Part shown: positions 1 to 6,174 of the stretch, one piece after another
Layout: every line of letters begins with the position of its first letter
How positions within the stretch are numbered: position 1 is the stretch's first letter
NCBI GenBank assembly: GCA_021202305.1
Contig: JAJQDG010000179.1
Location: 1 to 9,292 of the forward strand
DNA length: 9,292 nt
Origin: Candidatus Gastranaerophilales bacterium
GTDB taxonomy: Bacteria; Cyanobacteriota; Vampirovibrionia; Gastranaerophilales; Gastranaerophilaceae
Reading direction: 5' to 3'
The notes under the pieces: model-generated
Database searches by the model: none
What the model saw: only the letters and a program-made list of their open reading frames with translations
What the model was told of the DNA's origin: nothing
Made by a program: the position numbers and the translations under genes

Positions 1-1159
1 GATGATACATAAGGTCTGCCGCTTCCCAGCCCAAACCGTCGCCTTTTTCAAAATTAACCGTTTCAAAGGCTTCTTCCATAATTTTGCGTTTTAAATAAAA
101 TTCATCCTTAAAAAGTTTTGTTGTGTATGAGCCTTCAGGCATTTTTTCTTTTCTTTCTTTAATAACTTTAAATAAATCATAAAGAGCAAACTCTTTATCC
201 TCAAAACAGCTGTATCTGTTCAAATGGCAGGCAGAACCTTTTTGTTCCACGTAATACAGTAAACTGTCGCCGTCGCAGTCAAATTTTGCGCTTTTCAATT
301 TTTGAGTATTGCCCGATGTCAAACCTTTTGTCCATAATTCTTTGCGTGAACGGCTGTAATAGGTAGCATTGCCTGTTGAAAGCGATTTTCTTACAGAATC
401 AATATTGGAATAAGCAAGCATTAGTACCTGCTTTGTATAAACGTCTTGAACAACGGTTGGAATAAGCCCTGTTTTTGATTTTGTAAAATCCAAACAGGTG
501 ATAAAAGCATCCTCCAGATTAATTTTACCCGTATAAATAGACATGCCCAACTGGGATGATATGTTCAAGCTTTCAAGCGCCTTAATTTCTTCAAGCGAGC
601 TTATTCCGCCTGCTGCAACAATAGGCTTATTGGTTACTTCTCTTATTTCTTTATAAGCTTTTAAATTTGTACCTTGAAGCATTCCTTCTTTTTCTACAAT
701 CGTATAAAGGAACCCCGAACAAAAATCGCCAAACCTCTGCACATGAGCTTTTGTTGAAACATCGGTATCTGTTTTCCAGCCGTCTATCGTTATTTTGCCG
801 TTTCTTGAGTCAATTGCAACCATTACCCTGTCTTTGGGTAATTTTGAAAGAAAGTTTTCATCCGCAGCGGTGCCTATTATTATTTTTTGCGCGCCATGCG
901 CAATCATTCTTTTTGCTTTTTCAACCGTACGAATACCGCCGCCTACACGGCATTTTGCAATTTTACATATTTTTGCAATCAGTTTTTCATTATCTTTTCC
1001 GTTATTCATTGCCGCATCTAAATCAACAACGGCAAGTTCACCAAACCTTGAATAATACTCGGCAAGGGCTAAAACATCTTCTCTTTCAAGAACTTTTTCC
1101 CTGCCCTGTTTTAATTGTACCGCTTTGCCATCCATTAAATCTATGCTTGGAATTATCAT
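1..1159 (-). CDS. hisA-hisI-hisE: HisA-HisI-HisE trifunctional histidine biosynthesis protein (partial, 3' end outside window)
   Basis: Reading the minus strand from the ATG at 1159 gives 386 residues without a stop, running off the left edge. Residues 1-221 are HisA (ProFAR isomerase, a TIM barrel): PSIDLMDGK with catalytic Asp7, phosphate-binding VGGGIR (72-77), AIDSRNG with the second catalytic Asp117, AAGGIS (182-187) and IYTGKI (208-213). Residues 222-320 are HisI (phosphoribosyl-AMP cyclohydrolase): GLIPTVVQD, SRSRKELWTKG, metal-binding DCDGD (294-298), and Cys295, Cys311 and Cys318. From about 326 comes HisE (phosphoribosyl-ATP pyrophosphatase): PEGSYTTKLF (341-350), MEEAFE (361-366) and EAADLMYH (379-386), cut roughly midway. 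There is essentially no linker between HisA and HisI. The three activities are histidine steps 4, 3 and 2, so intermediates could pass within one cytoplasmic protein. An AAAGGGA ribosome site lies just upstream, and the start overlaps the csaB stop as ATGA. HisIE fusions are common; the HisA addition is unusual. Domain identity is near certain; the C-terminal end is not visible. Confidence 0.95.
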   Translation of the reverse strand, partial: MIIPSIDLMDGKAVQLKQGREKVLEREDVLALAEYYSRFGELAVVDLDAAMNNGKDNEKLIAKICKIAKCRVGGGIRTVEKAKRMIAHGAQKIIIGTAADENFLSKLPKDRVMVAIDSRNGKITIDGWKTDTDVSTKAHVQRFGDFCSGFLYTIVEKEGMLQGTNLKAYKEIREVTNKPIVAAGGISSLEEIKALESLNISSQLGMSIYTGKINLEDAFITCLDFTKSKTGLIPTVVQDVYTKQVLMLAYSNIDSVRKSLSTGNATYYSRSRKELWTKGLTSGNTQKLKSAKFDCDGDSLLYYVEQKGSACHLNRYSCFEDKEFALYDLFKVIKERKEKMPEGSYTTKLFKDEFYLKRKIMEEAFETVNFEKGDGLGWEAADLMYH

Positions 1160-2193
1160 TTCTTTTCCCTTTGTTTTGCTATCACAGAATCAATATAGTT
1201 CCACTCAAATTTGCTTTTTCTTGCATTTAAAATTTGACCGTTTTTTTGCTCGCTTACCGTAAGCGTATTAAAAAGCAGACTTACCGGAGCATCCAGCGCA
1301 AGTTCCATATATTCAAGACCAAACTCTCTTGCAAAATTTCTGACCTTATCGCTGTATGCAACAGGCAGCACCTTTACTCCGTATTTTAGCCCTAAAATAT
1401 TAGCATGTAAACGCATGGCAATCAAATATTTTAGTTTGGAAAATTCTTCTATCATTTTCTTTGTGTCTTCATACAGAAAAACTTTAGTTTTTACAAGGTG
1501 ATTGCGCGCTTTTAGCGCTCTTTCAAAATTATAACAGGCGGCAGTATCCTGCGCATTTTGAAATGAAAAAATTCTTATTTCAAATTCAGAAAAATGCATA
1601 TCAACGTATTTTGCAAGCAAGGTAAGAAAATTTTTGTCCATGTTTTTACATGCTCTTATCTGCACGCCAATAGCATTTTCGGGAGCATAAGGAAGAATTT
1701 TTGCATCCCATACAATGTCATTAACCAGATGTGAACTCATATGCCATCTTGAAAGAATTTTTATAGAAGCACTATCCCGAACCGTGATTACATCTGCCAG
1801 TTTTAATGCAATTTTTGTCAAAAAGTTAGAAAATGCGCCATTTATAGGCCCTATTCCCTGTGAAAAAATAATGACTTTCTTTGAAAAAATCTTTGCCAGA
1901 AAAATCAAAGACAGGTAATAAAATAAATTTGCATTGCTTGTTTCATTTTGCAAAAGGGTGCCGCCGCCTTGAATTAAAATATCCGTATTTTTAATTGCGG
2001 AAAGTATTTCCTTAAAATTTTTATAATAAAAAGCGTTAACGCCGTATTTTTTTTTGGTTTGTTCAATATTTGAAGAAAGTGCTGTTATATTGCACTTTTT
2101 TTCCTTCAAGTGTTCAACCAGTATAGAAAGCATGGCATCATCGCCAAAATTGGAAAATCCTATATATCCGGATATTAAAACATTAACACTCAT
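1156..2193 (-). CDS. csaB: CsaB-like polysaccharide pyruvyl transferase
   Basis: This 345-residue protein matches the polysaccharide pyruvyl transferase family, which adds a pyruvate ketal from phosphoenolpyruvate to a cell-wall or exopolysaccharide sugar. Visible family features are the N-terminal GYIGFSNFGDDA (9-20), IQGGGTLLQN (74-83), SQGIGP (111-116), ITVRDSAS (136-143), VNDIVWDAK (157-165), and the C-terminal block AMRLHANILGLKYGVKVLPVAYS (259-281) with the conserved Arg-Leu-His. In the CsaB subgroup the product is the pyruvylated secondary wall polymer that binds S-layer-homology domains; that role is inferred here. No signal peptide is seen, so it probably acts in the cytoplasm. The start overlaps the upstream kinase-like gene by 11 bases, with an AAGAGG ribosome site only 4 bases before the ATG. 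The stop overlaps the hisA start as ATGA, so translational coupling in both directions is likely. Other pyruvyl transferases of the same fold remain possible. Confidence 0.88.
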   Translation of the reverse strand: MSVNVLISGYIGFSNFGDDAMLSILVEHLKEKKCNITALSSNIEQTKKKYGVNAFYYKNFKEILSAIKNTDILIQGGGTLLQNETSNANLFYYLSLIFLAKIFSKKVIIFSQGIGPINGAFSNFLTKIALKLADVITVRDSASIKILSRWHMSSHLVNDIVWDAKILPYAPENAIGVQIRACKNMDKNFLTLLAKYVDMHFSEFEIRIFSFQNAQDTAACYNFERALKARNHLVKTKVFLYEDTKKMIEEFSKLKYLIAMRLHANILGLKYGVKVLPVAYSDKVRNFAREFGLEYMELALDAPVSLLFNTLTVSEQKNGQILNARKSKFEWNYIDSVIAKQREKK

Positions 2194-3118
2194 AATACCT
2201 CTTAATCATCTCTTTGACATCTTTTTCATAAGGAATTGAACGAATTGCACCCACTTTCATTGCCTGCATCATACCAAGGATATTTGCATATCTGAGTGCA
2301 TTGAGTCTGGTTTCGCCTTTTATGCGCAAGGCAATATACGCGCCTATTACCGCAGAAGTATAGCCTGTTAAATCAACGGGGCTGAACTCGAGACTCTTTA
2401 TAAAGGAAACTTCCGTTCTGTCGGATGACCAGATTCCTTCGTCATTTTTTATTATCAGTGAATTTTCAAGCTGCATATCCGCAAGCTTTTTTATCAATAA
2501 ATCAGGACTTTCCGTTTCAAAAAGAAGATTATCTTTTGTATTAATAAAAATTGTATCTATATACCCTTGAATTTCTTCAAACATTTCCTTTGCTTCCGCA
2601 AAAGAAAGCCCAGTATGTGCAAAATTGGGATAATATCCGGTTAAAATACCGTTTTCTTTCGCAAATTTAAACACTTCGCGGACAACTTCACGGCAGCTTA
2701 AAGAAAGCGACTGTACAAACGCCGTTGCAAAAATCATTTTCGCCGATTTTATATACTCAAAATCAATATCTGAAATTCTAAGCTCGGAAGCAGCAGTTTT
2801 TTGCCTGTAAAACTGCATTTCAACCATGTTATTTTTTTGCCCCGCAAAATAAATTCCGTTTTGTAAATCCGCAAATTTAACCTGTCCGGAATCAAGCCCT
2901 TCGGATTGCCAGCAGTCTAAAAGATACTCGCCAAATCCGTCATTTTTGACTTTCGTTATATATCCCGTTTTTGCTCCGCTTCTTAATGCGGAAACAGCAA
3001 CGGCAAGGGTATCGCCCCCGTAATATTTAGTGAATGTATCGGCAAAAGCAAGCGGTTTGTCCGAGGAAAGCTCTATCAGGCTTTCACCTATTGTAATTAT
3101 ATCCAGATTGTCATACAT
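2183..3118 (-). CDS. PfkB-family sugar kinase homologue, probably catalytically inactive
   Basis: The 311-residue protein has the layout and length of PfkB/ribokinase-family sugar kinases, closest by eye to 2-keto-3-deoxygluconate kinases: ITIGESLIEL (8-17), YYGGDTLAVAVSALRSGAK (32-50), TKVKNDGFGEYLLD (55-68), and a C-terminal helical region ending in IPYEKDVKEMI. The key residues are wrong. The sugar-binding GGxxxN motif is GGDTLA, with Ala39 in place of Asn. The DxNxR-like strand reads YPNFA (163-167). The signature GAGD, whose Asp is the catalytic base and part of the anion hole, reads GYTS (252-255). The frame is intact and well spaced, so this looks like a maintained pseudokinase or a sugar-binding or regulatory protein, not a broken gene. 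It is first in the operon with csaB and hisA-hisI-hisE. A working kinase with unusual chemistry cannot be excluded. Confidence 0.85.
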   Translation of the reverse strand: MYDNLDIITIGESLIELSSDKPLAFADTFTKYYGGDTLAVAVSALRSGAKTGYITKVKNDGFGEYLLDCWQSEGLDSGQVKFADLQNGIYFAGQKNNMVEMQFYRQKTAASELRISDIDFEYIKSAKMIFATAFVQSLSLSCREVVREVFKFAKENGILTGYYPNFAHTGLSFAEAKEMFEEIQGYIDTIFINTKDNLLFETESPDLLIKKLADMQLENSLIIKNDEGIWSSDRTEVSFIKSLEFSPVDLTGYTSAVIGAYIALRIKGETRLNALRYANILGMMQAMKVGAIRSIPYEKDVKEMIKRYYEC

Positions 3119-3127
3119 AGTTGGAAT

Positions 3128-3155
3128 TTTATAATGAATGCAGATTTTGTGTCAA
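3128..3155 (-). promoter_or_regulatory. Sigma70-like promoter for the kinase-like/csaB/his operon
   Basis: Read on the minus strand, a perfect TTGACA -35 box (3150-3155) is followed after 16 bases by TATAAA (3128-3133). The expected transcription start is near 3121, only a few bases ahead of the ATG at 3118, so the transcript would be nearly leaderless. No ribosome binding sequence separates the -10 box from the start codon, which fits that reading. Confidence 0.6.
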
Positions 3156-3176
3156 ATTGTAAAATGTGTGCATAAA
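3147..3176 (+). promoter_or_regulatory. Possible weak promoter for the SDR/radical SAM genes
   Basis: TTGTGT (3147-3152) and CATAAA (3171-3176) are separated by 18 bases and precede the SDR start at 3203. The match is modest, and the -35 box overlaps that of the stronger divergent promoter on the other strand. An alternative TAATCT at 3191-3196 would give a leaderless message. No ribosome site is visible before 3203. A promoter must lie somewhere in this 84-base divergent gap, but its exact place is uncertain. Confidence 0.25.
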
Positions 3177-3202
3177 TAAAAATATTGGCTTAATCTTGAA
3201 TT

Positions 3203-4009
3203 ATGACAAAAAATATTCTGATATTTGCAGCTACCTCCGATATGGCAAAAAGCTTGACGGATTTACTTCTTTTAAGGGGAGAAAACGTTTATTGCACATA
3301 TAGATCGCCCCTTTTAAAAGAACACGAAAATTTAAAAAAATTCAAGCTTGAATTGACAGATGAAAAAGGGGTTAACGATTTTTTCGGTCAATTTGAAGGA
3401 ATAAAATTTGATGCTGTTATAAATTTTCAGGGAGTTGCAATTTCATCACCCGTTGAATTTTTAAAAACGGAAGATTTTCAAAAGCAGCTTGATGTTTCTG
3501 TTTTTTCGCTTATTTACATACTGCGCGCCCTAAGAGGAAAAATCAACCCGAAAGGTCAGGTAATAAACATTTCTTCCATGGCTTCATACGGGCTTTTTCC
3601 TTTTCTTGCCCCTTATTCAACGGCAAAAGCTGCGGCAGATATTTTACTTTCTGTATATGAAATTGAAACGGGGGTAAAAACAGTTTCAATTAAAGCAGGT
3701 GTTGCCGGAACAAAATTCTGGCAGTATTCAGTAAATGAAAACGATTTTTCAAATTTCCCTTACGAATACGAAAGTGCAGCCAAATTTTTAAAAACAAACG
3801 CATTAAAAAATTCAAAGAAAGGTTTAAGCCCGAACGATATTGCAAAATTAATCGAAAAAATAATTTATTCAAAAAATCCAAAAGCATCTTATAATATAGG
3901 GCTTGATTCAAAAGCCGCAGCATTAATATCAAAATTTAAGGGGCGGACATTGTATAATTTAATCAGAAAAATTGCAAAAATGAGAATAAAAAGGTTTCAA
4001 AATGAGTAA
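3203..4009 (+). CDS. Short-chain dehydrogenase/reductase (SDR) family protein
   Basis: A 268-residue classical-size SDR with an N-terminal Rossmann fold. The cofactor loop reads FAATSDMA (8-15), a variant of TGxxxGxG in which Gly positions are replaced by Ala, Asp or Met. The strand-4 motif usually NNAG is NFQGVA (74-79). The catalytic serine lies in INISSMAS (121-128), and the catalytic pair YSTAK gives Tyr138 and Lys142. IKAGVAGTKF (163-172) stands where most members have PG. It is therefore probably an NAD(P)-dependent oxidoreductase acting on a hydroxyl or keto group; the substrate cannot be told. The C-terminus is strongly basic (KGRTLYNLIRKIAKMRIKRF) and may contact membrane or a partner. 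It overlaps the following radical SAM gene by 8 bases, so the two are very likely made together. No clear ribosome site precedes the ATG. Confidence 0.88.
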   Translation: MTKNILIFAATSDMAKSLTDLLLLRGENVYCTYRSPLLKEHENLKKFKLELTDEKGVNDFFGQFEGIKFDAVINFQGVAISSPVEFLKTEDFQKQLDVSVFSLIYILRALRGKINPKGQVINISSMASYGLFPFLAPYSTAKAAADILLSVYEIETGVKTVSIKAGVAGTKFWQYSVNENDFSNFPYEYESAAKFLKTNALKNSKKGLSPNDIAKLIEKIIYSKNPKASYNIGLDSKAAALISKFKGRTLYNLIRKIAKMRIKRFQNE

Positions 4010-5399
4010 AATATTTCTTATATACCCGCCCTCGCCGATTATGAACCGTGAGGACAGATGCCAGCAGCCTACCGATGATTTAATTGTAATTCCTCCGCTG
4101 CCGCCGTCGGATTTATTATATATGGCTTCAATTTCAAGAACGGCAGGGTTTGAACCCATTGTCAAAGATTACTCTGAAAATAATCAAACCATTGAAGATT
4201 TTTGCAAAGATTTAAAAGAAATTTCACCCGAATATCTGGTTTTAAATGCTGCATCAACAACTCTGGCAGCCGATTTAGCCGTTATTGAACCTGCAAAAGA
4301 AATGTTCCCTGAAATTAAAATAATTGCAAAAGGAGCTTATTTTGCAATATTCGGCGAAAAAGTACTTGAAGATTATCCAAAACTTGATATAGCAATTCAA
4401 AATGAAGCGGAATTTACCCTTCTTGACATTTTAAAGGGAGCGCCGTTAGCTGAAATTAAAGGAATAATTTATAGAAAAAATGAAAAAATTTTCAAAAACC
4501 CGAAAAGACCCTTTCTTGATAATTTGGATGAAATTCCGTATCCTGCGCGCGATTTAATCGACAATTCCAAATATATACGCCCCGATACAAATGAGGTTCA
4601 AGCGGTCATTAAAGTTTCAAGAGGATGCCCTTATCATTGCTTTTTTTGCCTTGCAACACCGGTATCCGGGGCAAAAGTTCGCATGCGAAGCCCGAAAAAT
4701 ATTATAGGCGAAATTCAAGAATGCTATGAAAAATACGGAATTAAAAACTTTATTTTTTGGTCAGACCTGTTTAACTTAGACCATGAGTGGGTAAAAAATT
4801 TATGCACGGAAATAATTAATTCGGGTTTAAAAATAACTTTTTCCACAAATACGCGCGCCGACAGCGCAGATTATGATACGGCGCTTTTAATGAAAAAAGC
4901 CGGCTGCACACTTGTTTCTATGGGAATAGAAAGCGGCTGCCAGGAACTTTTAAATAAAATGGGTAAAAATATCACAAAAGAACAAATTAAATCCGCGGTT
5001 AAAATATTCAAAAAAGCCGGAATTAAAATTTACGGATATTATGTTATAGGGCTTCCCTGGGAATCTGAAGAAAGCTTTAAGGAAACAATGTCGTTTGCAA
5101 AGTCGCTGAATACGGAATATGTCAGCTTTTACACCGCAACGGCACTTGCCGGCACAAAATTTTATGATTACGTTAAAGAAAATAATTTAGGCGAAATTGA
5201 TTATTCAAAGCCGTATTATTTCCCTTCGGTAAATACTCACTATCTTTCAAAAGAAAGAATTTTTGAACTTCATAAAAACGCACTCAAACAATATTACGCA
5301 AGGTTTTCGTATATTTTTATGATGTTATTTAAAATCCACTCGTTTAGAGAATTTTGGAATTATTTTAAAAGCGGAATGCGTATTTTATTCCGAAAATAA
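4002..5399 (+). CDS. B12-binding-domain radical SAM protein
   Basis: The 465-residue protein has the two-domain layout of the BchE/HpnJ-like group. An N-terminal cobalamin-binding-like Rossmann region (about 1-145) begins KIFLIYPPSP and includes LLYMASISRTAGFEP. A linker with NLDEIPYPARDLID (174-187) leads into the radical SAM core (about 200-380). The core carries CPYHCFFC with cluster cysteines 209, 213 and 216 in CX3CX2C spacing, FSTNTRAD (280-287), MGIESG (307-312) and GYYVIGLPWES (345-355). The usual DxHxxG cobalamin ligand motif is not seen, so B12 may bind without a lower His ligand or not at all. Such enzymes do methylations, cyclisations or rearrangements on lipids, tetrapyrroles, glycans or peptides; the substrate here is unknown. 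An AAAGG ribosome site lies 7 bases before the ATG, inside the end of the SDR gene, which it overlaps by 8 bases. The ferredoxin downstream is a plausible electron donor. Confidence 0.9.
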   Translation: MSKIFLIYPPSPIMNREDRCQQPTDDLIVIPPLPPSDLLYMASISRTAGFEPIVKDYSENNQTIEDFCKDLKEISPEYLVLNAASTTLAADLAVIEPAKEMFPEIKIIAKGAYFAIFGEKVLEDYPKLDIAIQNEAEFTLLDILKGAPLAEIKGIIYRKNEKIFKNPKRPFLDNLDEIPYPARDLIDNSKYIRPDTNEVQAVIKVSRGCPYHCFFCLATPVSGAKVRMRSPKNIIGEIQECYEKYGIKNFIFWSDLFNLDHEWVKNLCTEIINSGLKITFSTNTRADSADYDTALLMKKAGCTLVSMGIESGCQELLNKMGKNITKEQIKSAVKIFKKAGIKIYGYYVIGLPWESEESFKETMSFAKSLNTEYVSFYTATALAGTKFYDYVKENNLGEIDYSKPYYFPSVNTHYLSKERIFELHKNALKQYYARFSYIFMMLFKIHSFREFWNYFKSGMRILFRK

Positions 5400-5475
5400 A
5401 AGGCTAAATAACAGCACAAATAATACTCCCGAAGCGGTTGATTTAAAAAAATATTTTTCAATTAAATTAAAAAAA

Positions 5476-5481
5476 GGGAGG
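5476..5481 (+). promoter_or_regulatory. Ribosome binding site of the ferredoxin gene
   Basis: GGGAGG sits 6 bases before a TTG at 5488 and 12 bases before the in-frame ATG at 5494. The spacing favours TTG as the start codon; the codon type favours ATG. The two choices differ by only two residues. Confidence 0.6.
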
Positions 5482-5487
5482 AAAAAA

Positions 5488-5688
5488 TTGATTATGCAGA
5501 TAATTATAAAAGATGATTGTGTGTGCTGCGGCGCTTGCGAAACAATAAATCCTGATATTTTTACGGTGGATAAAAAAGCAAAGGTAAATCAAAAAACAAT
5601 TGATATAAATAAACAAGATTGCATAGATGCAGCGCTTGTTTGCCCCGCAAATGCAATATGGATAGATGATATTTTTGATTTTAATTGA
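5488..5688 (+). CDS. Small single-cluster ferredoxin
   Basis: A 66-residue (64 from the ATG at 5494) low-molecular-weight ferredoxin. Counting from the TTG, the cluster motif is Cys11-x2-Cys14-x2-Cys17, followed by the typical NPDIF (21-25) and the distal VCPANAI carrying Cys52. That is the pattern of a single [4Fe-4S] (or convertible [3Fe-4S]) ferredoxin, acidic and cytoplasmic. Cys13 and Cys45 are extra and unpaired with any obvious disulfide position. It lies 88 bases after the radical SAM gene in the same direction, with no terminator visible between, so it may be co-transcribed and reduce that enzyme's cluster; this link is inference. The gap before it, 5400-5487, is AT-rich with only the ribosome site recognised. 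Confidence 0.88.
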   Translation: MIMQIIIKDDCVCCGACETINPDIFTVDKKAKVNQKTIDINKQDCIDAALVCPANAIWIDDIFDFN

Positions 5689-5714
5689 CAATAGCCGAAA
5701 TAAAACTGTATGAT
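5685..5714 (+). promoter_or_regulatory. Strong sigma70-like promoter for the secreted coiled-coil protein
   Basis: A perfect TTGACA (5685-5690) and TATGAT (5709-5714) are separated by 18 bases. The expected start of transcription, near 5721, gives a leader of about 25 bases with its own ribosome site. The -35 box overlaps the ferredoxin stop codon (5686-5688). The upstream in-frame ATG at 5710 lies inside the -10 box and so cannot be the translation start of this transcript. Confidence 0.65.
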
Positions 5715-5734
5715 AAAACCAAACGGATACACTT

Positions 5735-5738
5735 GGAG
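5735..5738 (+). promoter_or_regulatory. Ribosome binding site fixing the start of the secreted protein
   Basis: GGAG lies 7 bases before the ATG at 5746. It selects that start over the in-frame ATG at 5710 and puts the signal peptide at the true N-terminus. Confidence 0.65.
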
Positions 5739-5745
5739 CTTTATT

Positions 5746-6171
5746 ATGCTAAAAAAATATTTTGCCGCATTAATTTTGTCATCTTTTATTGCGATGCCTT
5801 CAATTGCGCAGGATACGGTATTTTCAAACAGCGACAGCGAACAATTTAATTTGCAGCCGTTAAATTATTCGACAAAAACAATTACATCATCATCGTCATC
5901 ATCTGCATTAAAATCTACATCAAATACTCTTTCTGATAAAAATTTTAAAAACGCTATAAACAATTTAGACACTGCCGAAGTTGAAATACGCGAGCAGCTT
6001 GCAAATTACAGCGCGCTAATGGCGCAGTCAAAAACAAATTATGAATCTAAAAGGGGCGAATACAGAACGTATAAAAAACAATACAATGCCCTTAAAAGAA
6101 AAATGAGAAACGTTGAAAAATCTAAAAAATTAATTCAAAATAATATTTACGTGCAAAACAGCCAAAACTAA
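5746..6171 (+). CDS. Small secreted coiled-coil protein of unknown function
   Basis: I do not recognise a family. From the ATG at 5746 the product has 141 residues. It starts with a textbook signal peptide: MLKK, a hydrophobic core YFAALILSSFIAMP, and a likely signal peptidase I cut after SIA (residue 21). The mature protein begins with a Ser/Thr/Asn-rich, probably disordered stretch that includes six serines in a row (48-53), encoded by near-repeats of tca. Residues about 65-131 are Lys/Glu/Gln-rich with helical heptad character (DTAEVEIREQLANY, KKQYNALKRKMRNVEKSKK), suggesting a coiled coil, and the end is basic then Asn/Gln-rich. There is no lipobox and no second membrane segment, so a periplasmic or exported location is likely. 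It has its own promoter and ends three bases from the convergent recJ stop. The ATG at 5710 would add 12 residues ahead of the signal peptide and is disfavoured. Confidence 0.8.
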   Translation: MLKKYFAALILSSFIAMPSIAQDTVFSNSDSEQFNLQPLNYSTKTITSSSSSSALKSTSNTLSDKNFKNAINNLDTAEVEIREQLANYSALMAQSKTNYESKRGEYRTYKKQYNALKRKMRNVEKSKKLIQNNIYVQNSQN

Positions 6172-6174
6172 GCC

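Noticed and set aside
500..520. GGAGG-like sequence near the HisA/HisI junction that might start an independent HisI.
   Set aside because: No in-frame ATG, GTG or TTG follows at proper spacing with the rest of HisI intact; the nearby ATG is out of frame. The fusion reading is better supported.
667..1230. Plus-strand open frame of 187 codons opposite hisA.
   Set aside because: It lies antisense to the clearly conserved HisA coding sequence, and its product has no recognisable domain or ribosome site.
5400..5475. Possible terminator between the radical SAM and ferredoxin genes.
   Set aside because: Only an A/T self-complementary stretch is present, with no GC-containing stem followed by a T run.
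5323..5487. The ferredoxin reading frame stays open about 55 codons upstream, into the end of the radical SAM gene.
   Set aside because: There is no ATG, GTG or TTG in this stretch, and a good ribosome site sits just before 5488. Open frames of this length are expected in A-rich sequence.
5885..5903. Short tca-type repeat that could be a simple-sequence (phase-variable) tract.
   Set aside because: It is a trinucleotide run with an interrupting tcg encoding serines in frame. Length changes would not shift the frame, so it is a linker and not a switch.
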